NCBI GenBank assembly: GCA_020055645.1
Contig: CM034547.1
Location: 16,028,513-16,092,512 of the forward strand
Direction of reading: 5' to 3'
Source: Tomocerus qinae
Taxonomy: Eukaryota > Arthropoda > Collembola > Entomobryomorpha > Tomoceridae
DNA length: 64,000 bases
The notes under the pieces were generated by a model. That model worked only from the letters and a program-made list of their open reading frames with translations. It was not told the origin of the DNA and searched no databases. The position numbers and the translations under genes were made by a program. Position 1 is the stretch's first letter, and each line of letters begins with the position of its first letter. This document shows, in pieces, positions 63,866 to 64,000 of the stretch.

Positions 63866-64000
63866 CTTCTGAAGTCACGGTGATGTCTCTTCGACTTCAT
63901 CCACACATTCATCCAAAGGTATTTAGAATGGCTTTGTTCAGTGGTGATGGAACGGAAATTGTATTGGAACCGGTTTTCGCCCGGAAATGCTTCCAAATGA
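63866..64000 (+). CDS. Candidate internal exon of an unidentified gene, cut by the window edge
   Basis: After the acceptor TTTACTATTATAG at 63865 an open frame in phase 1 runs to the window end. It encodes 44 residues including LRLHPHIHPKVFRMALF, SGDGTEIVLEP and VFARKCFQM. The composition, with alternating hydrophobic and charged residues and no low complexity, looks like a folded beta-rich domain rather than chance translation. I do not recognise the family. The only upstream exon with a matching phase that I noticed is 56324-56336. Confidence 0.4.

Overview
The window is nuclear DNA of an animal, most likely an insect. Genes are split into many short exons with GT-AG introns, the intergenic DNA is AT-rich, the orthologues look arthropod, and there is an odorant-binding-like gene and a WSD-type acyltransferase of the sort common in hemipterans. 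Hemiptera is a weak guess; nothing here fixes the order. I saw no tRNA, rRNA, CRISPR array, viral relic or LTR element. Exon borders were worked out by hand from reading frame, splice signals and remembered family sequences, not from transcripts.

Left third (1-8882): a partial beta/gamma-crystallin-like exon at the left edge; a FAHD1 acylpyruvase gene on + (391-1947) whose start codon is not visible; a six-exon odorant-binding-like gene on - (2491-3548), tail-to-tail with FAHD1; and a complete 11-exon PRMT5 gene on + (5194-8882) carrying a long hairpin in intron 1.

Middle (8883-28919): three genes in a row on -. These are cytosolic acetyl-CoA synthetase (14 coding exons, 17232-12322), a WSD-type wax-ester/diacylglycerol acyltransferase (5 exons, 22659-20123), and a p62/ref(2)P autophagy receptor (5 exons, 28919-25381) with ZZ, LIR and UBA but no visible PB1. 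An intron of ref(2)P holds a TIR element with a 9-bp target duplication and probably a nested insertion.

Repeat island (about 29.9-34.5 kb): between the head-to-head ref(2)P and mib1 genes lie a TIR element filled with a 40-bp minisatellite, a near-perfect 275-bp palindrome, and a hAT-like non-autonomous transposon built of CCCGTGCCCG repeats.

Right part (36420-64000): mind bomb 1 on +, readable through 20 exons (some of 10-26 nt) up to the ankyrin repeats. Its RING-finger end is not in the window. After it come 21 kb with no convincing gene, then a candidate exon of an unidentified gene at the right edge.

The genes are mostly housekeeping: PRMT5 in arginine methylation, AcCoAS and the acyltransferase in acetate and lipid metabolism, ref(2)P in selective autophagy, mib1 in Notch ligand endocytosis. 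Nothing suggests a functional cluster. The least explained items are the unidentified exons at 56324 and 63866, the PB1-less p62 model, the crystallin/FAHD1 junction, and the perfect or near-perfect hairpins.
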